A stretch of 25,901 bases of DNA from NCBI GenBank assembly GCA_900769355.1, contig CAAGGG010000014.1, positions 1 to 25,901 of the forward strand. The letters are read 5' to 3'. The stretch's first letter is position 1. Each line of letters starts with the position of its first letter. Position numbers and translations under genes: made by a program. This stretch comes from Candidatus Gastranaerophilales bacterium. GTDB taxonomy: Bacteria; Cyanobacteriota; Vampirovibrionia; Gastranaerophilales; Gastranaerophilaceae. The notes beneath the pieces were generated by a model, which was given only the letters and a program-made list of their open reading frames with translations, did no database searches and was not told the DNA's origin. Shown here in pieces: positions 14,947 through 21,663 of this stretch.

Positions 14947-15891
14947 TTAAAAAAGTAACCTAAGTTTCAATTTCCAATATCCATCAGTAATTTCAGGGTG
15001 AAAGTTTTTGTACAAACCATATTTTTCCTGAACATGTTTCAAAAGTTTTGAATACTCCTCAAAATACTGAGGCTTCAAGTCTTTATCAAATTTGGCAAGC
15101 CAAGATGTAGCCTTTGAGAAATATTTATTCACAAAGATATTGTGATATTCTTCCTTCATGCCTGTCTTTTCAAGCATTTCCTCTATTCCGTAAAACACAT
15201 ATATAGGCGAAAAACTCTTTTTCTTTTTAACTGATGTCACAGAGCCTTCTCGATTTTTTTGATAACAATAAATATTTTCAGATAAAATTGCAATTCTATC
15301 AGCCGTAATCATTGAATGAAAGAACGGCAATTGATCTTGTCCTGCTCTAATATTTTGGAATTTAATTTCATTCTTAATCAAAAAGCTTCTACGGTACAAT
15401 TTCGTCCAAGCTGTTGATGGAAATTTAAAAATATCTTTCTTTATGTCTTTTGCAGAAACAACTTTTCCAAAATATTTTTTCGGAAGTTTATTTTTACTGT
15501 AAGCTCCATTTTGCCCTTTGCCATTATAATAAGAAAGCCCGCCAAATACCAAAATATCTGTTTGCAATTCATCTGCTTTCGCAATTATTTTAGCTAAGAC
15601 ATCATCTTCTAACCAATCATCGCTATCAATAAAATATACATATTCACCCTGAGCAGTTGAAAGCCCGATATTTCTCGCAATTCCTGAACCTTCATTTTTT
15701 TTATCTATAATTACAACCCTATCATCATTTTTCTTGATTTTTTGTAAAACGTCTAATGAACCATCAGTTGAGCCATCATTAACACAAATTACTTCCAAAT
15801 CTTTAAATGGTTGCTCTAAAATACTTCCCAAACATTTTGGTAAGTATTTTTCAACATTATAAACAGGTATAATTATAGATAATTTTGGCAT
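14947..15891 (-). CDS. Family 2 glycosyltransferase
   Basis: 314 residues. GT-A fold with the nucleotide-sugar binding start PKLSIIIPVYNVEKYLPKCLGSIL, VNDGSTDGSLDVLQ, and the DxD-type metal site IDSDDWLEDD at about residue 91. The C-terminal part (YRRSFLI, GQDQLPFFHSMI) resembles EpsJ/WcaA-like transferases for capsule, O-antigen or teichoic-type glycans. No membrane segment is seen, so it acts on the cytoplasmic face. The sugar donor and acceptor cannot be read. AGAGG sits just before the ATG. It forms a pair with the GNAT gene downstream; an acetylated glycan is possible but speculative. Confidence 0.9.
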   Translation of the reverse strand: MPKLSIIIPVYNVEKYLPKCLGSILEQPFKDLEVICVNDGSTDGSLDVLQKIKKNDDRVVIIDKKNEGSGIARNIGLSTAQGEYVYFIDSDDWLEDDVLAKIIAKADELQTDILVFGGLSYYNGKGQNGAYSKNKLPKKYFGKVVSAKDIKKDIFKFPSTAWTKLYRRSFLIKNEIKFQNIRAGQDQLPFFHSMITADRIAILSENIYCYQKNREGSVTSVKKKKSFSPIYVFYGIEEMLEKTGMKEEYHNIFVNKYFSKATSWLAKFDKDLKPQYFEEYSKLLKHVQEKYGLYKNFHPEITDGYWKLKLRLLF

Positions 15892-15936
15892 AAAAACCTC
15901 TCAATTTTTTCAAATTTAATATTTTAGCGAATAAAT

Positions 15937-16956
15937 TTAGTCGACTTTTCCTCGCAACTGTCCGCAAGCAGCATCAATATCTGCCCCTCTTTCAAGTCTT
16001 ACCGTAACCTTTTTGCCTGACTGTTCAAGTAGCGATTTAAAACGCATAATTGATTTTCCGGACGGTTTTTGATAATCGTTTTTTTCTGTTGGATTATATG
16101 GAATTAGGTTTATATTGCATTTCAAATCATGTAAATATTCAACAAGTTCTTTGGCACTTTCCAACGTGTCATTCAAATCTTTTATCAGCAAATATTCAAT
16201 CGTAATCCGTCTACCTGTTTTTTCAATATAGGCCTTCAAAGTCTTTTTAAGTTCAGGCATTGGATATTTGTTTTCAATTTGCATCAATTGTTTTCTGATT
16301 TCATGGTTTGGTGCGTGCAACGAAAGTGCGAGGGTTGACTGCATGTCAACATCTGCAAGCCTTTTTATCCCCGGAATTATTCCGGAAGTTGAAACCGTCA
16401 AGCGTCTTGCTCCGATTTGGAAGTTTTCATTAAAAATTTCCATCGCTTTCAAAACATTATCTAAATTCAAAAGTGGCTCGCCTTGTCCCATAAACACAAC
16501 ATTTGTAACCTTCAAGCCGGTATCTCTTTGGATTGTCAACACCTGTTCAATAATTTCTTTATACGACAAATTCCTGATAAAACCACGTTTTCCTGTCGCA
16601 CAAAACGAGCAATTTACGGCACAACCGACCTGCGAGCTGACACAAGCCGTTAAATTCGCACGATTATCAAATCTCATCAAAACCGTTTCTACACACTCGC
16701 CATCGGGATATTCAAGCAAATACTTCAATGTTCCGTCAGAACTTTCTTGCTTAACCTTAATTTTTGTATCAGTAACAGTTGCGACTTGTTTAAGCTGCTC
16801 TCTGAACTTGACCGACAAATCAGTCATCTCATCAATTGATTTAACAGATTTTAGATATATCCAGTTATGAATTTGACGAGCTCTAAATTTTGATGCCCCA
16901 AGTTCATCTGTTATTTTTTGAATTTCTTCTAAATTTAATCCTGAAAGTATTTGCAT
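15937..16956 (-). CDS. rlmN: 23S rRNA (adenine2503-C2)/tRNA (adenine37-C2) methyltransferase
   Basis: 339 residues. Radical-SAM enzyme that methylates C2 of A2503 in 23S rRNA and A37 in tRNAs. The cluster motif is C112-x3-C116-x2-C119 in GCAVNCSFCATGKRGF. The two cysteines of the methyl-transfer mechanism correspond to C105 (ACVSSQVG) and C331 (DAACGQLRGK). GQGEPLLN, TVSTSGI, ALSLHAPNHE, IEYLLIKDLND and NLIPYNPTE are family hallmarks. The AxxCGQL form without extra residues fits RlmN more than Cfr. AGAGGAAATT precedes the ATG. It lies 48 bp after the YkgJ-type gene, probably in one operon. Confidence 0.96.
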   Translation of the reverse strand: MQILSGLNLEEIQKITDELGASKFRARQIHNWIYLKSVKSIDEMTDLSVKFREQLKQVATVTDTKIKVKQESSDGTLKYLLEYPDGECVETVLMRFDNRANLTACVSSQVGCAVNCSFCATGKRGFIRNLSYKEIIEQVLTIQRDTGLKVTNVVFMGQGEPLLNLDNVLKAMEIFNENFQIGARRLTVSTSGIIPGIKRLADVDMQSTLALSLHAPNHEIRKQLMQIENKYPMPELKKTLKAYIEKTGRRITIEYLLIKDLNDTLESAKELVEYLHDLKCNINLIPYNPTEKNDYQKPSGKSIMRFKSLLEQSGKKVTVRLERGADIDAACGQLRGKVD

Positions 16957-17004
16957 AATTTCCTCTTTTTAAGCCTTTGTTGTGAAATAAGAAACCACAA
17001 CCTG

Positions 17005-17676
17005 TTAAACTTTTATTTTTGATTTGTAATACCCGATAATTTCCATCATTGCATGGAGCATAAGAACAATCGGCAAAACCTCTTCTCGCCACTCATAAAA
17101 ACCGCAAGATTTCGGCAAAATACATAGTGGATTGTCTGGAAAGTGACGACAAATATCAGGGCGATTTTCATAATCTGAGCATTTTTTATCACAAGTTAAT
17201 TTTGGGCAATGGTAAAAATAAACATCTTTTTCACCAGACTCATCAAGAAGCTCTATGTACTCGGGATAAACCTTTTGTGCCTCATCTTTTGAATTGTATG
17301 GAATAAAGATTGAAGTAAATTGTTTTGCAAAATTGTCACCGCTTTCAGCCCGTTTTGAAAGCTCCTCGGGGGAATACTCAGAGCACGCTAAGTTACAACA
17401 AGTTGCACAACCTTTGCAATGAAATTCTTCTCGATATTTCAAAACCTCTTGCCATTTATCGTAAATTTCATGAGAGATATCGTTTTCCAGCATATCTAAA
17501 ACGTCTTTTTGCCATTGAGCACCAACACTTTCAGGCTCATACTCCGCCAAGATATCTCCATTAAAATCTTTTGGACGAATTTCCTCAATACGAGCAAGTA
17601 TCGCATCAGAGGATTTTTCAAAAACTTCTCGATACGTACTTTTCATACTTTGTAATTTGCTATTTACGTCGTTCAT
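17005..17676 (-). CDS. YkgJ-type cysteine-cluster protein
   Basis: 223 residues. An N-terminal helical part (1-85) precedes a cysteine cluster of the YkgJ/UPF0153 family: CKGCATCCNLAC near residue 89, then CPKLTCDKKCSDYENRPDICRHFP and CILPKSCGFYEWRE. The cysteines are thought to bind a metal or Fe-S cluster; the biochemical role of the family is not settled. No signal peptide. There is no Shine-Dalgarno site. An extended -10 lies exactly 6 nt before the ATG, so the transcript is predicted leaderless. It is followed by rlmN and may share its mRNA. Confidence 0.85.
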   Translation of the reverse strand: MNDVNSKLQSMKSTYREVFEKSSDAILARIEEIRPKDFNGDILAEYEPESVGAQWQKDVLDMLENDISHEIYDKWQEVLKYREEFHCKGCATCCNLACSEYSPEELSKRAESGDNFAKQFTSIFIPYNSKDEAQKVYPEYIELLDESGEKDVYFYHCPKLTCDKKCSDYENRPDICRHFPDNPLCILPKSCGFYEWREEVLPIVLMLHAMMEIIGYYKSKIKV

Positions 17677-17682
17677 AAATTA

Positions 17683-17711
17683 ATTTTAGCATAAATCACA
17701 AAGATTGTAAA
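17683..17711 (-). promoter_or_regulatory. Extended -10 promoter of the YkgJ-type gene and rlmN, predicted leaderless
   Basis: Minus strand: -35 TTTACA (17706-17711, 5 of 6), 17-bp spacer ending in TGC, -10 TAAAAT (17683-17688, 5 of 6), then TAATTT and the ATG at 17676. Confidence 0.62.
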
Positions 17712-17721
17712 AATAAATCAA

Positions 17722-18480
17722 TTAGTTTTCTCCAAACAAAAAATCATGCATTGTTTTCATTTTATTATCCATAGCTCTTCCGCCTGTTGTATCAGATGAT
17801 TTTACCATATTCATCATATTGGCATTCATATCACAAGCTTTAATTTTTCCGTTTATTCCGCCTGCTTTATCGCCTTCCAAACCAACAGACATATCAAGAA
17901 CAGAGCCAAATGCAGCCATTTCTTCAGGACTAATTTTCTCATCTTTATTTATATCAATATGTGAAAAAACATTTTCCGCATCTTTCGGATTTGCAAATTC
18001 TTTCAATTCTTTTGGCAAATCTTGCATTTCCGAGCTAATGTATTCTTCTTTCGTTAAAACTCCATCGCCATTACCATATTTTTTATCTAAATATGCGGTA
18101 TAAGAAGTTCCAAATTTTAAAAATCCATCTTTGTATAATTGCATTGCTTTTTGAGTTTCTTCCGGAGTTCTGTTTTGTTTTCCGGCTAAGGTTCTATATT
18201 CATCACCAGTAACATCAAATGACATATTTGACATTTCAGAATGTCTTTGTGCACGTTGCTCATTTGATGTAATTGTTCCATTTTGGATATCATCTAATAT
18301 TTTTTTCTGAGCAGCATCTACATCTAGCGTAAATTGTTGAAATTTTTCACCTTGACTATATGAACTATATTGAGGAAATATTTTAATCTTTTCCTTTGTT
18401 TTAGGTGTTTCGCCGTTACCATTATTAGTATAATTTCCGCTTACAGAGGCGTTTAAAGAAGAAATATTTAAAAATTCCAT
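17722..18480 (-). CDS. EF-hand calcium-binding protein of unknown function
   Basis: 252 residues from the ATG at 18480, which has AGGGAT just upstream; an ATG six codons earlier lies in front of that site and is not used. No signal peptide, hydrophilic and Asn/Gly-rich N-terminus. Two EF-hand loops: residues 135-146 (YGNGDGVLTKEE, position 1 is Tyr instead of Asp) and 176-187 (DINKDEKISPEE, with Glu in place of the usual Gly at position 6). A third, degenerate loop may lie at about 204-215 (DKAGGINGKIKA). The remainder is predicted helical. Calcium sensing or buffering in the cytoplasm is inferred from the loops; the partner is unknown. Confidence 0.8.
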   Translation of the reverse strand: MEFLNISSLNASVSGNYTNNGNGETPKTKEKIKIFPQYSSYSQGEKFQQFTLDVDAAQKKILDDIQNGTITSNEQRAQRHSEMSNMSFDVTGDEYRTLAGKQNRTPEETQKAMQLYKDGFLKFGTSYTAYLDKKYGNGDGVLTKEEYISSEMQDLPKELKEFANPKDAENVFSHIDINKDEKISPEEMAAFGSVLDMSVGLEGDKAGGINGKIKACDMNANMMNMVKSSDTTGGRAMDNKMKTMHDFLFGEN

Positions 18481-18572
18481 AAAAATCCCTTTTATCAATC
18501 GTGCTTACTTATTTATAAAGTATTTTTAATTGCAAGAATTGCCTCAAAAATTTTTTAAACTATCAAAACAAA

Positions 18573-18599
18573 GAACACAAGCCAAATTAACCTGTGTTC
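18573..18599 (-). terminator. Possible terminator after the dehydratase-activase gene
   Basis: Stem GAACACA (18573-18579) and TGTGTTC (18593-18599) with a 13-nt loop, about 30 nt past the stop codon. On the minus strand it is followed by TTTGTTTTG. The short stem and interrupted T-run make it a weak candidate. Confidence 0.45.
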
Positions 18600-18630
18600 A
18601 TATTTGTTAATATTTTCTATTATGCTTACC

Positions 18631-19635
18631 TTACGAAATATCCCATCTTCCGCAAGTACCGCCCCAACGAGCAATGATATTACCTTTAATATCCTTAATT
18701 TTTTCAACATGGTGGATATCTTCGCCACCTTCAACGATTGTGATAACTTCACAGTTGTTAGAACAACCTGTACAATCACAAGTGATTGAGTGGAAGTTCA
18801 TTTCACCAACTTCCCAGCCTTTGAAAGTCGTTTTAGCATCTGTGTATTGGTGATTTTCCATCGCCAAAAGCGCAGCCCCGATTGCTCCCATTGTTTGGTG
18901 ATGATCAGGAACGATTACTTTGTGCCCTAAAGCTTCTTCAAACGCTTTCACCATGCCGGAATTTGTAGCAACACCGCCTTGGAACGAGAATACCGGAAGT
19001 AATTCTTTACCCAACGCAAGGTTTGCTAAATAGTTTCTAACAAGTGCCTGACAAAGTCCATATAACAAATCTTCAACAGGATATCCTAATTGTTGCTTGT
19101 GAATTAAGTCACTTTCAGCAAAAACGCCGCAACGCCCTGCAATACGAGCCGGATTTTCAGATTTCAAAGCTGTATCACCAAATTCTTCAATCGGAACATT
19201 CAAACGTTGTGCCTGGTGATCCAAAAAGCTTCCTGTGCCGGCTGCACATACGGTATTCATCGCAAAGTCCGTTACAATACCGTCACGAAGAATAATAATT
19301 TTACTATCCTGTCCGCCAATTTCCAAAATAGTTTGAACCCCTGGAACATTGATACTTGCAGCTACTGCGTGAGCCGTAATTTCGTTTTTAATAATATCTG
19401 CACCAACAAGAGCTCCTGCAAGATTTCTGCCGGAACCTGTTGTGCCGACACCCATTACATCATAATCTGTAATTCTTTTCGCATAAAGTTCGTTTAATCC
19501 TTTTTGTACCGCAACCACAGGTTTTCCCGCAGTTCTAAGCATATAACTGTCAACGTATTTTCCTTTTTCATCAACAAGGGCTAATTTTGTCGTAACTGAA
19601 CCAACGTCAATCCCTAAATATACTGTTAAACTCAT
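18631..19635 (-). CDS. 2-hydroxyacyl-CoA dehydratase activase-like ATPase (BadF/BadG/BcrA/BcrD family)
   Basis: 334 residues of the ASKHA fold: GIDVGSVTTKLALVD (phosphate-1 loop), GVGTTGSGR, EIGGQDSKII and FQGGVATNSGMVKAFEEAL. Family activases form a homodimer that holds one [4Fe-4S] cluster between subunits and injects an electron into the dehydratase with ATP hydrolysis. The ligand cysteines correspond to C130 (NTVCAAGTGSFLD) and C169 (GRCGVFAESDLI). A tail of about 60 residues adds CDCTGCSNNCE and GGTCGRW, resembling the start of the C-terminal region of the large fused activase proteins; it may be a second metal site. No dehydratase subunit gene is adjacent. AAAGGA lies about 10 nt before the ATG. 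Confidence 0.87.
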   Translation of the reverse strand: MSLTVYLGIDVGSVTTKLALVDEKGKYVDSYMLRTAGKPVVAVQKGLNELYAKRITDYDVMGVGTTGSGRNLAGALVGADIIKNEITAHAVAASINVPGVQTILEIGGQDSKIIILRDGIVTDFAMNTVCAAGTGSFLDHQAQRLNVPIEEFGDTALKSENPARIAGRCGVFAESDLIHKQQLGYPVEDLLYGLCQALVRNYLANLALGKELLPVFSFQGGVATNSGMVKAFEEALGHKVIVPDHHQTMGAIGAALLAMENHQYTDAKTTFKGWEVGEMNFHSITCDCTGCSNNCEVITIVEGGEDIHHVEKIKDIKGNIIARWGGTCGRWDIS

Positions 19636-19700
19636 GTTTCATATTCCTTTTATTCTGTCAAATTCATGTTATCACAAACAAATTCAAAAATAAAAGAATA

Positions 19701-20492
19701 TTAAGCTTCTAATTTTTCAATAGCAGGACTAATTTTATTTACATAATTTACTAACGCTTTGAATACAAATGGGTGAAGTTTTTCTTCTTTCACATCTTGA
19801 TAAATTATTGTCAACGCCTGTTTTGGACTCATAGGCTCTTTGTAAATTCGTTTTTCTGTTAAAGCTGAATATTTATCCGCTGTTGATAAAATTTGCAAAT
19901 TCAAATCTGCCCTAAAATCTTTTCCAACCCAAGGGTACCCTGTCTTTTTAGCATTTTGGTGGTGATTTCTGATTAAATTTAGTGTCTTTTCACTTAAATT
20001 TGAGTTCTTTAATATTTCATAACTTAGTTCTGAATGCGAATGCATAATTTTTGTTTCCTGCTCATTTAATTTTGCAGGTTTGTTCAAAACCTCAGACGGG
20101 ATAAGAACTTTTCCGACATCGTGTAAATATGCAGCATCTTCAAGTTCTTTTAAGTCTACTTTACTCCGCAGAGAGAACGGTAAATTGTCTGCAATTCCGC
20201 CAATTATATTTTTTGTATCCTGCGCATGATTTTGCATTAAATCTTGCAATTCTTCCAAATTTAACCTCATCTCAGGGTTGAAATTTTTCACAATAGAGCG
20301 GATTTTGGAATTATTATTTATGGCTTTTTGAATATAGTGCTCTGTTGCAAGATGGTTTACCGATGTACTTTGAAAAGTATCGGCATTCAAACCTGACGCA
20401 AAGCCAGGATTAAGACGGCTTTGGTCAATACGAATATTTGGTTTTATTGCACCCACACTAAGTGCATTTGGTATTCCAAATCCCATAGACAC
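19701..20492 (-). CDS. HD-GYP-like phosphohydrolase domain protein
   Basis: 263 residues. The N-terminal 70 residues have no known domain and lack a receiver. The HD domain shows H89, the H124-D125 pair (LHDVGKVLIPSEVLNKP), H153, H177-H178 and D206 (STADKYSALTEKR). The HD-GYP signature HHExxDGxGYP is degenerate here (HHQNAKKTGYP): GYP and both His are kept, while the Glu, Asp and Gly are changed. Standard HD-GYP proteins degrade cyclic di-GMP; with these changes the activity is uncertain and a related dinucleotide or a sensory role is possible. No clear Shine-Dalgarno site precedes the ATG. A promoter-like TTGGAC (20537-20542) and TATATA (20515-20520) with a 16-bp spacer lie upstream. Confidence 0.82.
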   Translation of the reverse strand: MSMGFGIPNALSVGAIKPNIRIDQSRLNPGFASGLNADTFQSTSVNHLATEHYIQKAINNNSKIRSIVKNFNPEMRLNLEELQDLMQNHAQDTKNIIGGIADNLPFSLRSKVDLKELEDAAYLHDVGKVLIPSEVLNKPAKLNEQETKIMHSHSELSYEILKNSNLSEKTLNLIRNHHQNAKKTGYPWVGKDFRADLNLQILSTADKYSALTEKRIYKEPMSPKQALTIIYQDVKEEKLHPFVFKALVNYVNKISPAIEKLEA

Positions 20493-20514
20493 TACTACTT
20501 ATTACACTACTACA

Positions 20515-20542
20515 TATATATAAAGAAATTTTGACCGTCCAA
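20515..20542 (-). promoter_or_regulatory. Possible promoter of the HD-GYP-like gene
   Basis: Minus strand: TTGGAC (-35) and TATATA (-10) separated by 16 bp, divergent from the panE promoter. The -10 lies in an alternating TA tract, so its exact register is uncertain. Confidence 0.4.
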
Positions 20543-20610
20543 ATTGTCATAAAAACACGCATTATGTAGATTTATTAACATATTTTGAGATAAAATTTTT
20601 ATTAAAATTA

Positions 20611-20639
20611 TTCCGATTTGAATATTCATGTGCTAAAAT
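20611..20639 (+). promoter_or_regulatory. Extended -10 promoter of panE, predicted leaderless
   Basis: TGC followed by TAAAAT (20634-20639, 5 of 6), then AAACCT and the ATG at 20646. A weak -35 (TTCCGA, 20611-20616) is at 17 bp; the extended -10 probably compensates. There is no Shine-Dalgarno site. Confidence 0.58.
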
Positions 20640-20645
20640 AAACCT

Positions 20646-21572
20646 ATGAAAGAGATTAAAAAAGTATTGGTATGCGGAATTGGCGCAGTTGGAAGCATTT
20701 ACGCCGATAAAATAGAAAAATTTAGTCCAGATGATTTGAGAATTTTGGTTGATAAAAACAGATTGGAAAGATACAAAAAAAATCCGACAATATTCAATGG
20801 AAGAATTTTAAATTTCAATTATATTTTACCAAAAGCGACAGATTTTAAGGCGGATTTAATTATTATCGCAACAAAATTTGATGGCTTGCAAGAAATAGTC
20901 ACAAATATCAAAAACTTTGTTCACGAAGGAACAATTATTTTGTCTTTGCTTAATGGAGTTACGAGCGAAAAAATTATCGCAGAAACTTATGGAAGAAAAA
21001 AACTGCTTTACTCATATTTTATCGGGCACAGCGCAATCCGAGTCGGACGACAAATCACCCACGACGACGTAAACACAATCGTTTTCGGGTCTGAAAATAA
21101 TGCAGATAAAGAAAATGTTGAAAGCTTAAAAAATTATTTTGAAAAAGTCGGGATAAATTATAAAATTCCGAACGATATAATTCATTCTTTGTGGCAAAAA
21201 TATATGCTTAACGTTGCGGCAAATCAAACAACTGCGGTTTTGCGAATGACTTTTGGTGAACTTTTATCAAATTCAAAAGCTATGGAATTTGTAAAAAATA
21301 TTTGCGAAGAAGTGCAACAAATTGCGAAAGCAGAAGGCGTAAAAGGCACTGACACTTTGATAGATGAAGTTATTGAACATTTACACACAATGATTCCGGA
21401 AGGCAAAACCTCAATGCTTCAAGATGTAGAGGCCGGCAGAAAGACTGAAGTAGATATGTTTGCCGGCACAATAATTAAACTTGGCAAAAAACACAATATC
21501 CAAACCCCTTACAACAAAATGCTGAAAGAAATGTTGGATATAATTGAAGAAAGCCACAGAATTAAAGCATAA
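20646..21572 (+). CDS. panE: 2-dehydropantoate 2-reductase (ketopantoate reductase family)
   Basis: 308 residues. Reduces ketopantoate to pantoate with NADPH, a step to pantothenate and CoA. Rossmann motif VCGIGAVGSIYA at residue 9 on, ATKFDG (conserved Lys), LLNGVTSEKII, then the helical domain with SLWQKYMLNVAANQTTAV and the C-terminal signature MLQDVEAGRKTEVDMFAGTIIKLGKKHNIQTPYN. Members of this family also act on other 2-keto acids, so substrate specificity is inferred. It starts directly at the predicted transcription start without a ribosome site. No other pantothenate gene is nearby. Confidence 0.88.
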   Translation: MKEIKKVLVCGIGAVGSIYADKIEKFSPDDLRILVDKNRLERYKKNPTIFNGRILNFNYILPKATDFKADLIIIATKFDGLQEIVTNIKNFVHEGTIILSLLNGVTSEKIIAETYGRKKLLYSYFIGHSAIRVGRQITHDDVNTIVFGSENNADKENVESLKNYFEKVGINYKIPNDIIHSLWQKYMLNVAANQTTAVLRMTFGELLSNSKAMEFVKNICEEVQQIAKAEGVKGTDTLIDEVIEHLHTMIPEGKTSMLQDVEAGRKTEVDMFAGTIIKLGKKHNIQTPYNKMLKEMLDIIEESHRIKA

Positions 21573-21603
21573 ATATTACCAAATTTTGAAAAACTAATAA
21601 ATG

Positions 21604-21633
21604 TTTACATTCAATGGATTTTTGTGCTATCTT
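21604..21633 (+). promoter_or_regulatory. Promoter of the membrane GT2 gene
   Basis: -35 TTTACA (21604-21609), 18-bp spacer ending in TGC, -10 TATCTT (21628-21633). The leader of about 24 nt carries the AAAGGAAG ribosome site, unlike the leaderless genes with the same -10. Confidence 0.55.
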
Positions 21634-21663
21634 TAAATAAAATGTTATTGTGAAAGGAAGATT

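Noticed and set aside
16268..16870. 200-codon plus-strand frame antisense to rlmN
   Set aside because: It lies entirely inside rlmN on the other strand, has no ribosome site and encodes no recognisable domain; the rlmN frame carries all catalytic motifs.
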